From positions 27,098,117-27,162,116 of the forward strand of contig CM060174.1 in assembly GCA_030549775.1 (NCBI GenBank): DNA of 64,000 bases, in the 5' to 3' direction. Under the pieces are notes generated by a model. The model searched no databases. It had not been told where the DNA came from and saw only the letters and a list, made by a program, of their open reading frames with translations. The position numbers were made by a program, and so were the translations under genes. This DNA is from Tamarix chinensis (taxonomy: Eukaryota > Streptophyta > Magnoliopsida > Caryophyllales > Tamaricaceae). Positions within the stretch are counted from its first letter, which is position 1, and each line of letters begins with the position of its first letter. Shown one piece after another: positions 12,501 through 24,500 of this stretch.

Positions 12501-15500
12501 CCCTATACAGTTTGTTTAGCATGTCATCAAGTCTTGGCAATGATAGCATATACTTCATTGTGAAATTGTTAGCTGCCCTTGAATCAATGCACGTCCTCCA
12601 TGTACCATCTTTCTTTGGAACCAACAAAGTTGGTACATGATAGGGGTTCACAGTTTCTCTTACGTAGCTTTAGTCAAGTAGCTCTTGGACTTAACTTTTA
12701 AGCTTCTTTGACTCCTTTGAATTGCATCTATAAGCTACTTTATTTGGTAATGAAGCTCCTAGCATAAAATTAATGGCATGTTCAATGCCCCATATTAGTG
12801 GTAAGTGGTAAGTGGTAAATCCTCAAGAAACTCATCTTTATACTCCTATGTTAGCTTAGCAAGTCTTGAATTTCCAATGCAACTCTCCCCTTGTTGGGCT
12901 TCTTTCACTATTAATGCATAATGCAAACCCTCCTCCTCAATAACATTCATCACGGCTTGTTGATGAAGAATAATCTTTTGAATTTTGCCTCCTTTTCCAC
13001 CACCTTAGCTTTGATCTTTTCCTCCTTGCGAGGTTTCAACTTGTATTTTTTCCCCTTCCTTTACGCACCACATATTCAGTCGACACTCCATATGTAACAT
13101 CCCTATCATATTACCTTGTCCTCCCCAACAATGTGACAAGTATCCATTGGTGATGTACTACATAAAATATTATGCATATAATTACCCGAGATAATAGCTT
13201 GTGTAGGTATTCTTACATCATTGTTCTTGTTGAGCCATTGCAAAGAATAAGGTTTTGTGCTCTTCAAGCCAAGCTTCTTCACCATATTTGCGCTACCTAC
13301 ATTGGTGCACGATTCGCTAGTATTTATGACCTAGCATACTCAATCCCTTAATCTTGAAAATTTTGTCTCCTTAGGTTGATGAAGCCTATGGATGAACTTG
13401 TAATACCCTTTGCAAAACCACACATTCAAGGCCTTCCTCTTCAGAAGTACTTTTGGCCCCATTACTGTCCTAGACCTCTTGTTCACCTTCTTCATCACTT
13501 CGTGGTTCCGTAGTAGCTATCTCCCTCAAAGTCTACGCTTTTTGATTAAGGAAATCCCTAGCATACTTGTAGCTGAGAGAAAATTAGGTGTAGATTCTCC
13601 CGTTTCTTTTTATTAAAAATTAATTGAAAACTATTGCAAAAGATTACATGAATATATAGGCATACTACCATCCAACGACTCCTTAACTTTCTCCTACAAA
13701 ATAGGGGCTGCTCATAACAGAAAAATAAAGAGATATTTTCTAGATAGTAATTGTCAAACTAGCTCTTAGATATCTGGTCATAGTTATGGTTGATTATCGC
13801 CTGACTAGTTCGTTTTCTTATACCCCCTCAAACTAGGCTATATAAGTTTGTCAGACCAAGCTTAGGGCTTAGCTCAGTCAAATTAGGTTGAAACAGAGCC
13901 TTCGTTAAGATATCCGTTACTTGCTTCTTAGAGGGCACATAGCTGATGGATATCACCTTGCCCTCTACTGTCTCACTAGTGAAGTGTCTATCAATCTCAA
14001 CATGTTCTGTCCTTTCATGATAAACTAGATCTTTGGCAATAGCAATTGTTGATTGGTTGTCACACATAATCTTAATAGGTTTAGATATGTTAATCTTGAG
14101 TTCACCTAGCAATTGATTAAGCCAAATATCTTCATAGATGCCATGAGCTAATGCCCAAAATTCTGCCTTTGCACTGCTGCGGGCTACTACTTGCTATTTC
14201 TTACCTCGCCATGTCACTGAGTTTCCCTAAACAAATGAATAGTAGCTAGATGTAGACTTTCATTCAATAGGGGATCCAGCCTAGTTTGGATCTGTGTAGA
14301 CTTGTAGTGACCAATCACATGTTTTACTGAACATTAATCCCTTTCTTGGATTCTATTTAATTTATCTAAAAATCCTAGAGATGGCCTCCATGTGAACCAT
14401 AGACGGATTGCTCATAAATTGGCTGATAATACTAACAACAAAACTTATATCTGGGCATGCGTGAGTCAAGTATATATGCTTTTCCACCAATTGTTGATAT
14501 TGTCTTTTATCAACAACCGACTATTTATATCAAAGCATTAATTTTGTATTAGGGTCCATAGGAGTCTCAATTGGCTTACACCCACTCATACTTGTCTCAT
14601 GTCGGAGGTCCAATACATTCATACGTTTTGTGATTGAGATTCCTTTACGATCTGGCCACCTCCATTCCTAGGAATCATAGATTTCTAGCCGCGTTGTGTG
14701 ATTGGAATTTCTATTTGATTTCAAACTCTCTAGATAATATGATTTTGTGTCTTGTTATTTCTTCTTTGTGATTCCTAGTGAAAATTATATCATCAACATA
14801 AACAATCGACACTGTAATTTTTTCCATCAGTGAAATGTTTAATAAATAATGCATGATGTGTGAATAACGATCCTGCTTAAGTACCTTAGTAAATCTAGCA
14901 AACCATGCACGGGGTGATTGTTTGAGTCTATATAATGCCTTTTTTATATTTTTTTATTAATTTTTTATATATTTTTTTATATTATCTTGCACACCTTTCC
15001 TCTAGTTCTTTCAAAGCTCACTGGTGTATCCATATAGACTTCCTCATCTAGGTTCCTATTTAGGAATACGTTCTTCACATCAAGCTGGAATAGAGGCCAG
15101 TCTTTATTTATTGCATTGGATACTAACACATTGATGATATTGAGTTTGGTCATTGGGGAAAATGTCTCTTGATAATCAATTCCATAAGTCTGGGTAACCC
15201 TTTGGCTACTAATTATGCTTTGTATCTATCAATGCTGCCATCTACCTTATGCTTTATTAAAAAGCCATTTACGTCCTACAAACCTTTTTCAAGGTGGTAA
15301 GGTTGCTAAGACCTATGTCCCATTCTTCATAAGCGCATTATATTCATCTAGAGTATCTGTCCGCCATTCTAGAATTTGCAGAGCTTCATAAACTGAATTA
15401 GGAATCATAATACCGTCCAGAGACATTACAAATACTTGGGATTTTTGTGATAGGTTTGAGTAGGAGATGTAGCTGTGAAGTGGGTGCTTGGTACGTGATC

Positions 15501-18500
15501 AAACTCCTTTTCTTTGAGCAATGGGTAGCTTTGCTGGCTTGATTCAGGCTACATGGATATGGAGGTGTTTAGGATGGTTGATGATGGTAATGGATTGGTT
15601 TCAAGAGAGGAAATGTGTTCATTTGGTGAGTGAGGACAACCTGGTTGGCTGGATTGAGAAGAGTGAGATGGATAGGGCATAGATCAATTCCAATTTTGCA
15701 GGTTCTTGAGTATTGTTCTCCTCGTGAACTTCAGACTGGAAAAATATTGTTGGGCTTAAAAAAACTTCACATCCATGGTGTGGTAGAATTTACTACTAGT
15801 AGGAGAGTAGCATTTGTACCCCTTTTTATTCAATGAATACCCTAGGAAAGTGCACGAGCATCAAGTTTAGCATGATTTTGAGTGTAAACATGGATAAATG
15901 TAATGTAGCCAAAGATTTTAGGAGGAACTTGGGGTACTATTTAGATAAAGGTGATGGAGAATTTTGAGGGTAAAGGTGATGGAGAATTTTTATTTGATAC
16001 TATTTTGAGGTAAAGGTGATGAAGAATTTTGGTGATTTATATTTGAGTCCGCATGAGGGCATTCTATTTATGAGGTATGTAGTTGTGAGGACTGCCTCGC
16101 CCCAAAATCTCTTTGGGACATTGGATTAAAAAAGTAGGGAACGTGCAACTTCAAGGATGTGATTGTTCTTGCATTTAGCTGAATGATGTGGTGTGTTAAT
16201 GCATGAGCTCCGGTGAACAATACCATGGGACGTAAGGTGTGGGTCTAATTTTGAATTAAAGAAATCTCTAGAATTATCTGTCTTGAGAATTTGGATATTA
16301 TTATTGAATTGATTTTGGATCATAGCATGAAATTGCTAGAAAATATGAGTGGTTTTAGATTTTTCTTTCATGAGGATAGTCCAACATAAACAAGTATGAT
16401 CATCGACTAATGGTAAAAACCACCAGGACCTGTAATATCTGGGATTTTAGTTGGCCCCCAAATATCACCCATGGATGAGGGAAAAATGATGACTTGGTTT
16501 GTAGGGTTGAGAAAGATAAGTGCTTCGTGTGTGCCTAGCAAATTGACAAACATCACAATAAAATAGATGGGATTTTTTATTGATAAATAAAGAAGGTAAT
16601 AAGTGTTTCATGTACTAAAAAATAGGATGACCCAAACAAAAGTGCCACATCGTAATAGCACTTTCATTATTTGACTGGTTGACAAACTTGAGGGTATGGG
16701 AAGATCTGCATTGAGGACTGACTTCACTTTTAGTAGAATAGGTAGGCTGATGAAGTGCTCACATCAAGAAGATAGAGGCCTGGCTGAAGCTTTGCGAATC
16801 GTGCTCAAGTCTTGTAATACATAGTATTTGGCAACAAAAAAAATTAAAAATAGTTTCACACTACAAGTCATTGTTCAGTTTGCTAACTGATATAAGATTA
16901 CAATCAATATCAGGCACAAATAAGGCATAATATAGAGTAAGTGTTTGAGAGACAGATAGATCCTATCCTTGTTACTCTAGCACGTGTACCATTGGCTATG
17001 CGTATAGTATGATGATCATGACAGGAAGAGTAAGTTGTAAACAGAGATTTGTCACCTGTCATGTGGTTCTAAGTACTTGAGTCTACTATCCATGAGTAGG
17101 GTCCTGGTTGGGCAACATGGAGTGCAAGATTGCCCAAGCTATTTGTGGACTTATTCTCAGTTGTGTTTGCCTTTGAATTTGTAAACATCTGAGCTTTACT
17201 AACAAAGCGGCTACATTTGATCCTTGGTGAATGACACCTGATTGTTACTTTGAGTTATCTCAGTGATGCTTATACTTCCTCAGCAGTCATAGTCATGATT
17301 TGGCCTCCCATTGAGTGGTTTTTCGTGCAATTTCCAGCATGTCTTTTGGTAGTGACTTGGTTTGTTTCAATGATCACACCATGGACGACCTCTTCGTGGA
17401 TGATTTTCACTATTCTGTGACATTCCTCGAGAAGCCAATACTGCAAAATTTGGAGAATGCATGTGATTCTTGGCTACAACCATTGACAAACCATCAAGGG
17501 TTGAAGAGTGGTAAGAATGTCCCATCATTATTCTCTTGCAATTCTCTTCTTTGCATACTTCATAAAACACTTCTCGTAGGTTTAGTCCAAGAATTCTACC
17601 TCAAATCTCATCTAAAGGCTTATCAAGATCCATTAGAAACTTGAAGACACTCTTGATTTCAATGATCTTCTTGTAATTGGTGCGGTCGTCTGAAGACTTC
17701 CATTCATAAAACTCAAAAAGGTCTATTTATTGCTAGTACCAAGTGAGCAGTGAAATAGGTAGTGAAAGAATTTTCTTCTTGTCATAGATCTTGGAGAATG
17801 CTCACCACCTCGAAAAGTTCAACTGTGCTGTGGTTGAAAATGTATATTGTGCAACATCCCAAATCTCCTTTGCCATTTTGTAGAGTAAGAAATTCTCTCC
17901 TATCTTTAGTTGTCATCAAAGAAATAAACCAAGTCATGACAAGATTGTTTTCAGCCCTCCATAGTTTGAATTTATGATCCCTTGAATCAGATTGAAAGTC
18001 TACACTAGTCAGGTAGTCATCTTACTCCATCTAATGATGAACATCATGATTGATTGGGAACATTAGAGATAGTTATGGCCATTGAGTTTGTGACATGTGG
18101 TGGGGACAAGGCTATTTTCTGAAATAGTCCGAGTTGTGTGAGTTAATTGAGGAATGGAAACATGAGGAGATGATGAATTGTCTTAGGTTTGTTCAAAGTT
18201 GGCCATGGGAATAATTTTTGGAAAAAAAGGGCGAGGAAATTAACAAATGCGAGTTGAATTAGTTTTGGAAACCTACAGCTCTCATACCATGTAGCTGGAG
18301 TAGGTTCTCCCATTTCTTTTTATAAAAAATTAATTGAAAACTACTATAACAATTGCATGAATATATAGGCATACTACCATCCAATGACTCCTTAACTCTT
18401 CTACAAAATAGGAGCTACTCATAACAGGAACATAAAGAGATATTTTCTAGATAATAATTGTCAAACTATCTCCTAGATATCCAGCCATAGTTATAGGTGA

Positions 18501-21500
18501 TTATTACCTGACTAGTTTGTTTTCCTACAATAATGCTCATATCTCCTACACTTAAAGCATTACTTGTTGGACCCTTCAACCATCTTGTCCTTGCCCGTCT
18601 CCATTCAACCTACTTCCTTCTTTTTGTCAAAAGTTGAAGGTGTTCTTGAACTAGGCTTGACATTAGCTGAAGTAGATGGTTTTAATGGCATCTTCACTCG
18701 TTTCAGTTGCTTTTCAAATTTTATTGCCAACTTTACCAAGTCATTAAATGAATCATGAAGAAAAACTTCTACTTTTTCCCTCACATTTATGTTGAAACCT
18801 CCAAAAAGTTTAGCACACTTTTTATTTCTTTTTTCTTAAACATCACACAAGATTTTCAAATTCCCTCACATATTCTTGAACACTTAGAAAATCTTGCTTG
18901 GGGGTTGTCATCTTGATGAAAAATTTCTTTTCATATCCTCTTGGAACAAACTTTCTATTCAGGTGCTTCAATGTCTCTTATGATTTGATTTTAGCCTTGC
19001 CCTCTCTTTCATGTGCCCTTTTGAGATTTTCAAACCATGTTCTTGCAAATTTCTTGAGTTTTAAAGTTGCAAGTTTGCACATTTTTTCATCATCAAATTC
19101 TTTGTATTCAAAAATATCCTCAACAGTTTGAAGTCAATGAAGGAACGATTCTGGATATGTATCTCCATGAAACTCAAGTAATTTGAACCTAAGTCCCCTC
19201 TTCCCATCATCTTGATGCATTATTGAGTCATGTGGATACTTTCTTGGTTGTTATGTTTTCGCTGACGATTGTGCCATGGTTCATCTTCATCATCTTCCAA
19301 CAATTCGGGCATGTCTCTTCCTTTAGGTTTTACCACCTTTCTAACCTTGCCTTCAACTTGATCTCTTTGGTACTCTTGTGAGTTTTCAAGTTGCTCAAAT
19401 CGTGTATTGTTCTTAGCATCCATCTTATCCAATCTAAGAGCAATTTGCTGAATTTGCTCTAAATTTCTCTTAGTAAACTCATCCATGGCCATTGATGATA
19501 CACAATAAAGATCGCGAACAAGCTAAATGTGGCCCCTCTTTGAAGTTGGTTGATTATATTCAATGTAGAAAACTTGTTTGATGAGTTCTTGATATGATCT
19601 TTCCAAATTCATGTTTGAATTTGTGAAGTCTTGACTGATTCTTGGACGAGAGGTTGAACCTTGGAATTAAAAACCTAGGATGATTTGGAAAAGATCCAAA
19701 CCTGGGTTAAGGTTTTTTAACGATGGCTAAAGATGGTAATTAATGGGCTGATTGCAATTAATGATGTGGATTTTAATGTTGGTGGTTATTGTGGGGCAGG
19801 ATTAGGGTTTTGGGTTTAGAGGACAATTTTTTAATTATTGAGAGTTATAAAGCTATTACGCACAACTCTTAATTAACTTACATAGATTTTAACTAAGAGG
19901 GTTCCTAAATACCACTTGCACAAATATGATATTATAGGGAATTTGAATTCACAAAGAAATTAGTTAAAACTCAAACTGTGTTCAATCACTCTAGCATGCA
20001 TATCAACATGTGAATTACATGGCTTTCATAACCAAATCACACCTCCTTAATGAAAAGATATAGCCTAACAAATAAGCTAATCCACATGTTTAAGTTAGTG
20101 TGTAATATCCCACTTTTCAATTTTTTTTATACTATAAAAATAAGAAATTATGATATTTAAAGATTTATTGTACAATTTGAAACCCTGATTACGTTTCACA
20201 AACATTTCATTCCATTATTCGTACCGTTTCTTACAAAGTTATTTCGTGATATTTTTCAAGCCATTGTTTACCATCTAGCTTCATCTGGATCATTCTAAAT
20301 TGATCATATTTGAATTCTTTTTTTTTTTGTTTTGTTTTGTTGTGCTGAGTTTCCTAGCCATTTTAAAAAATGGAAAATCGAGGTCTCAACAAAAAAACAT
20401 TGTTTTCACCTCAATTAGTTCTATCTATGCAATTGAATCGCGGACCGCTAAATGGGCAGCGGCCGCTAATTCGCGGATTTTCAGTGTGCCGCGACGCGAA
20501 TTAGCCGGTTTGCGACAGATTTCTCATTTCACTTTGTTCTTGCCGATTTAGCGCCGATAAATCGGTTATCGGTATTTATCGGCGATAAATACTCGATTTA
20601 TCGGCAAGCAAGAATACCCTGCCTAGCTGCCCTACACCCGTCCCTTCCGTTCTGCACCATCACCGAAAGCACCGAGACATAGAAAGCAACACAGAAAGCA
20701 AAAGGGACGAAGACAGTGTATTAGGACAGAATTCGCTAGAAATCAGAAGAAAAAACTTGAACTAACCTGCCCAAAAACTAGCTTTCGTTGTGCGTGGAGC
20801 TCAGAGCAGATCATCATCTTCTTTGCTTTGCGTTTTGCTCTGTGCTGCTCTTCCGTCGTCTCTGCGAAGCGCTCCTCGTCATTCCTCGTCACTGGTGGCT
20901 CGTCATTCCTCGTCGACTGGTGGTTGGTGTTCCGTACGTGGCTTGCTCTTCGACTAGTGGTGGCTGGTGCCTGGTCTGTGGCTCGTTGTTCGAGTGGTGG
21001 CTTGCCGGTGTGGTTATTGTGGACAGGGAGTTGGGATTTGGGAGAGTATGGCTGTGCGGGCTGTTGGGGAAGAAGAGAGTGAGAGTGAGGCACGGGGGTA
21101 TGAGGACTAAGGTGAGTCATGACTTGTGGAAAATTGATGTGTGAATAGTAAAGACCGAAGAGCGACAAAAAAATTTTAAGCTGTGAGGGATGGTCGGATG
21201 GGTGTGTGAGTCGGTCTGACTTGTAAGCCTGCACCCGTGCGACTTTGGACTTGGGTTTAAGGGATTAAGGCCTAATTTTACTACCTAATCCACATATTAA
21301 TAAGGTTAGTATTTTTTAATTTTTTTAATATTATTTAGCTATAATTAATAGATTAGTTATATATTTTTATTTGATTAAATTAAACTTTAGTGTAGTCTCT
21401 TTTTTTAATTAAATAATTATACTTTTCATGAATAAATAATATAGTTAAGATTTAACTTTTAAGTGGTGTTAATATTAATTTAATGTGCATATATATAACT

Positions 21501-24500
21501 TATATAATTAAGACTAATGGATAATAATTTTTAGAATTTTGACTTTTTATAAATCTGCATAAATATAATATAAATTAACAAGCATAAAGTTATGTTATTC
21601 ATTAATTTCATAGCTAACGCTAAATAATACACCTTGTTTTCATTCGAACGCAAATGTAGTGTTATTAGAACAATTTAACATCTAATAAGTCATTTAAATG
21701 CTTCTAATATAATATAGAACACTAGTTTGTTGAATAATTACATTTAAATGAACAATTAATAAGAATTCAAGCATGATGTGAAATAAAAAAAATATTCACC
21801 CCGCGACGACCGCGATACAAAATTTATCGTTCGCGACACTTTGATACCGCGAACGCGACCACAACCGCGATTTAATTGCATGGTTCTATCCTATTTTACA
21901 CCTTTAAACTATCTTTTTAATTATCTAAAATTTATGGAACTTCAAGGATTATTTTATTTTAGTGTCTAAAGTTAAAAATGAATTAGAAATAATTTACCTT
22001 TATTATTTCTAGACAAGTTGTTCTTTTTAGGCAAAATAGGCTGTTGGAACTCAATATTTGTACTTAAATCTTATCCTTGCCCTTCGAGGTTTAATCTCAA
22101 CCAGCCACCTTGCTAAGATTTGATCTTAGCTATCCAAATTTGGGCCAAAGAGAGGGCCATTCCTTTAACTCCATACATGTTGCACTTCCATGTGTAAGAT
22201 AATCATGATGTTCCCTCATTTTTACACCTTAAACTATCATCTCCTAACACATGGCATGCCTCCCCCTTAGCCACCTTCTTGCTCCAAATGCATCCCTCTT
22301 GGACATCCCATTTGCTTCCCAATTCTCATTGGTTTCCCTCACCACCTTATTCCTGTAGTTATCCCCTTAATAATTGCAAACTAATCATTATAATCTTAAG
22401 GTTAATCCCCCCTTTCTCACTTTCTCTAATCCAAGTTGTGGCCATCATGAGTCCACCTTATTCTCTCCCAAATAGTGACACCATTGTTCACTTCTTTGTT
22501 CTCCTATCCCACTACATTTTCAATTTCCATTCAACCGTCATTGATGCTCCCATTGAATCTCTCAAATAATTAACAAAGCTTGAGCTTGGTGAATCTAATC
22601 CTTTCCTTTCATTTCCTTCCATTTTCTTACGATCCAATGCAACTAATCTCATGCTTTAATTTTGAATTTTGGTAGGTTGATAGAGAGATTGAAAATTATT
22701 TTCTATTCATTTGTTAAGCTTGGTTGTAGGTAAATCCAATAACTGTTTAGATGGTAGAATTAATATGAAAGTATGATTTTGTGTGTTTTTGGCATTTTAC
22801 TCTTGTTATTTTTGTAACTTGGGTTATATGATCTAATTTATGCTTGAAAAGCTATGTATAGCATGATGTTATTTATGGTTGAAAATCTACATATAGCAAG
22901 CTTGTAAGTTTTAGAAATTATTAAAATTGTTGTTATAAGTTGGATCTTGAAAAATTTGGTATATAGATGATTAAGGAAATTATGAAATTTGGTGATTTGA
23001 GACTTGCAAATTGGGTTAAATTTAGCGCTTCACTGCTCTCAATTAACCGAGCATTGGAAGGCCTATTTGGTGTCAAATTAAATCTCTATGTGCCACTTTC
23101 CAACACAATTTTCAGATCATAAAAGTAATCTGTATGTAAAACATTATGAATGTTTTCCCTCAAGTGCGGAAATCCGTCAGAAGTGTTGTTTGGTTATTAA
23201 GCTAAGCTTTAATATTGTTTTTGATGATGGAGTGGTGTGTTTTATAATCTAATGATTCCATGGTATTTATTGACATTTTTAGGATCAATTTCATGTACGA
23301 TATATTATCATTTAAATTAGTGTAACCTATGTTATGATTGATGGAAGTTTGTTTAAGTTAGGTTGAATATGTTTGTGTGTGTCTATAAACATATTCAACA
23401 TGTTCACCATTAATTGAAGATACTCATAATTGTTTATATGTGTTCACCTTTAAGTTGTTCAGTACTAATCATGTTCCAATTATTTCTTAATGATATAAGT
23501 ACAATTGAAGCAATATTAATCATATTTGGATATATAATAATCAAATTAACCTTAGAAAGGTAAAATATGGAATATGTGATAAATGATAGTCAAACGATGA
23601 CCTTTGGCTTTGATTTGGATTGTTAACCATTCACCCAAATATGTTTTTTGTTTTTGAAATTGGTTTACAACCATACAATTAAATAGCGGTTCCGCTATAG
23701 CATAGTGGTCACTATTTAGCTATTTTTGGGTTATCTTTAGTGCAAAATTTCTGATATACTATGGTTTTAAAGTTTTACATTTATTAGCCGATAAATGGCC
23801 GATAAATTGGCAATTTATTGAGAATTTTTAAATATATTGAAAAAACACATGCATGATAATTTTTTCATATTCATTTACTATATATATATATATGTATATC
23901 TTGAACCAAGTTACTAGTGAACAATAATAAAATATTGTTATTTGTCTCCTTTACACTTCTAACTAAATAATGTCTTTTTTCATTCTAAGGCAAATTTAGG
24001 GTTATTAAGACAATTTAACTTATAATAACTCCCTTAAATACTTCTAATGTTATATAAAATATTAGTTTATTGAATATTTATATTCAAATAATCAATAAAT
24101 AATAATCAGAGTATATGGTGAAATAAAAATAAAAATTTACCCCACGACGACTGTGACACTAATTTATTGTTCGTAACACTCCAATACCGCGACTGAAAAC
24201 AAGACTGCGACCATTTACAACCTTATTTTTCGATTTCGGGTTTAGATACAATTGTTGATTTTGCTCACTTGCATCCTAAGTGATCTTTGTTTATACATTG
24301 GTGGTATGCTTTGGTAAGTTAAATTATATAAATGAGAGTATTTAATAAGAATTTCAGGAGAAGGTGTTTAACATTCTCTGTGTTATGTATGTTTTAATTG
24401 TGGTCAAGGATGTCATGGTCATGATATGGCTTAATGTGTTTAAGTGTCAATAAGAGCGCTTAATTAGCTCTAGCCAACTAAAGTTGATGTTGCATAATTG

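Larger units (their letters stand above)
13568..18529 (-). mobile_element. Ty1/copia retrotransposon, antisense, ~5.0 kb
   Basis: Both LTRs, PBS and PPT are visible (listed separately). The minus-strand coding order is copia-type: gag with a zinc-knuckle start RRGRPWCDH (17392-17367), integrase with [17 protein letters not shown] and HILEVARSL (16323-16126), RT with [14 protein letters not shown] (about 14800-14757), then RNase H with [16 protein letters not shown] (about 14070-14025) and FTSETVEGK at 14000. Stops and frameshifts throughout make it inactive. Candidate 5-bp target duplication: ATACT at 13563-13567 and ATAAT at 18530-18534 (one mismatch). Confidence 0.9.
11590..19510 (-). mobile_element. 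Ty3/gypsy retrotransposon remnant, antisense, split by a copia element
   Basis: On the minus strand, gag starts at 19492 ([21 protein letters not shown]...). Gag runs to a CCHC zinc knuckle beginning [10 protein letters not shown] at about 18560-18531, is interrupted by the copia element, and resumes with ARDFLNQKA from about 13562. Pol follows: RT with [20 protein letters not shown] (about 12640), YLDDILVYS (about 12290) and the RNase H segment VLYLTDF...SYDKEFYAI, ending with ENxSHY and FVLH near 11680. Integrase and a left LTR are missing, so the 3' part is lost. Numerous stops are present. No LTR was confidently found; a TGTAATATCCC at 20102 is only a candidate LTR edge. Confidence 0.87.

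Noticed and set aside
20743..21234. 163-codon minus-strand frame in the hAT-like element as a transposase
   Set aside because: No BED finger, DDE-type or hATC motif; low-complexity, and opposed by open frames on the other strand.
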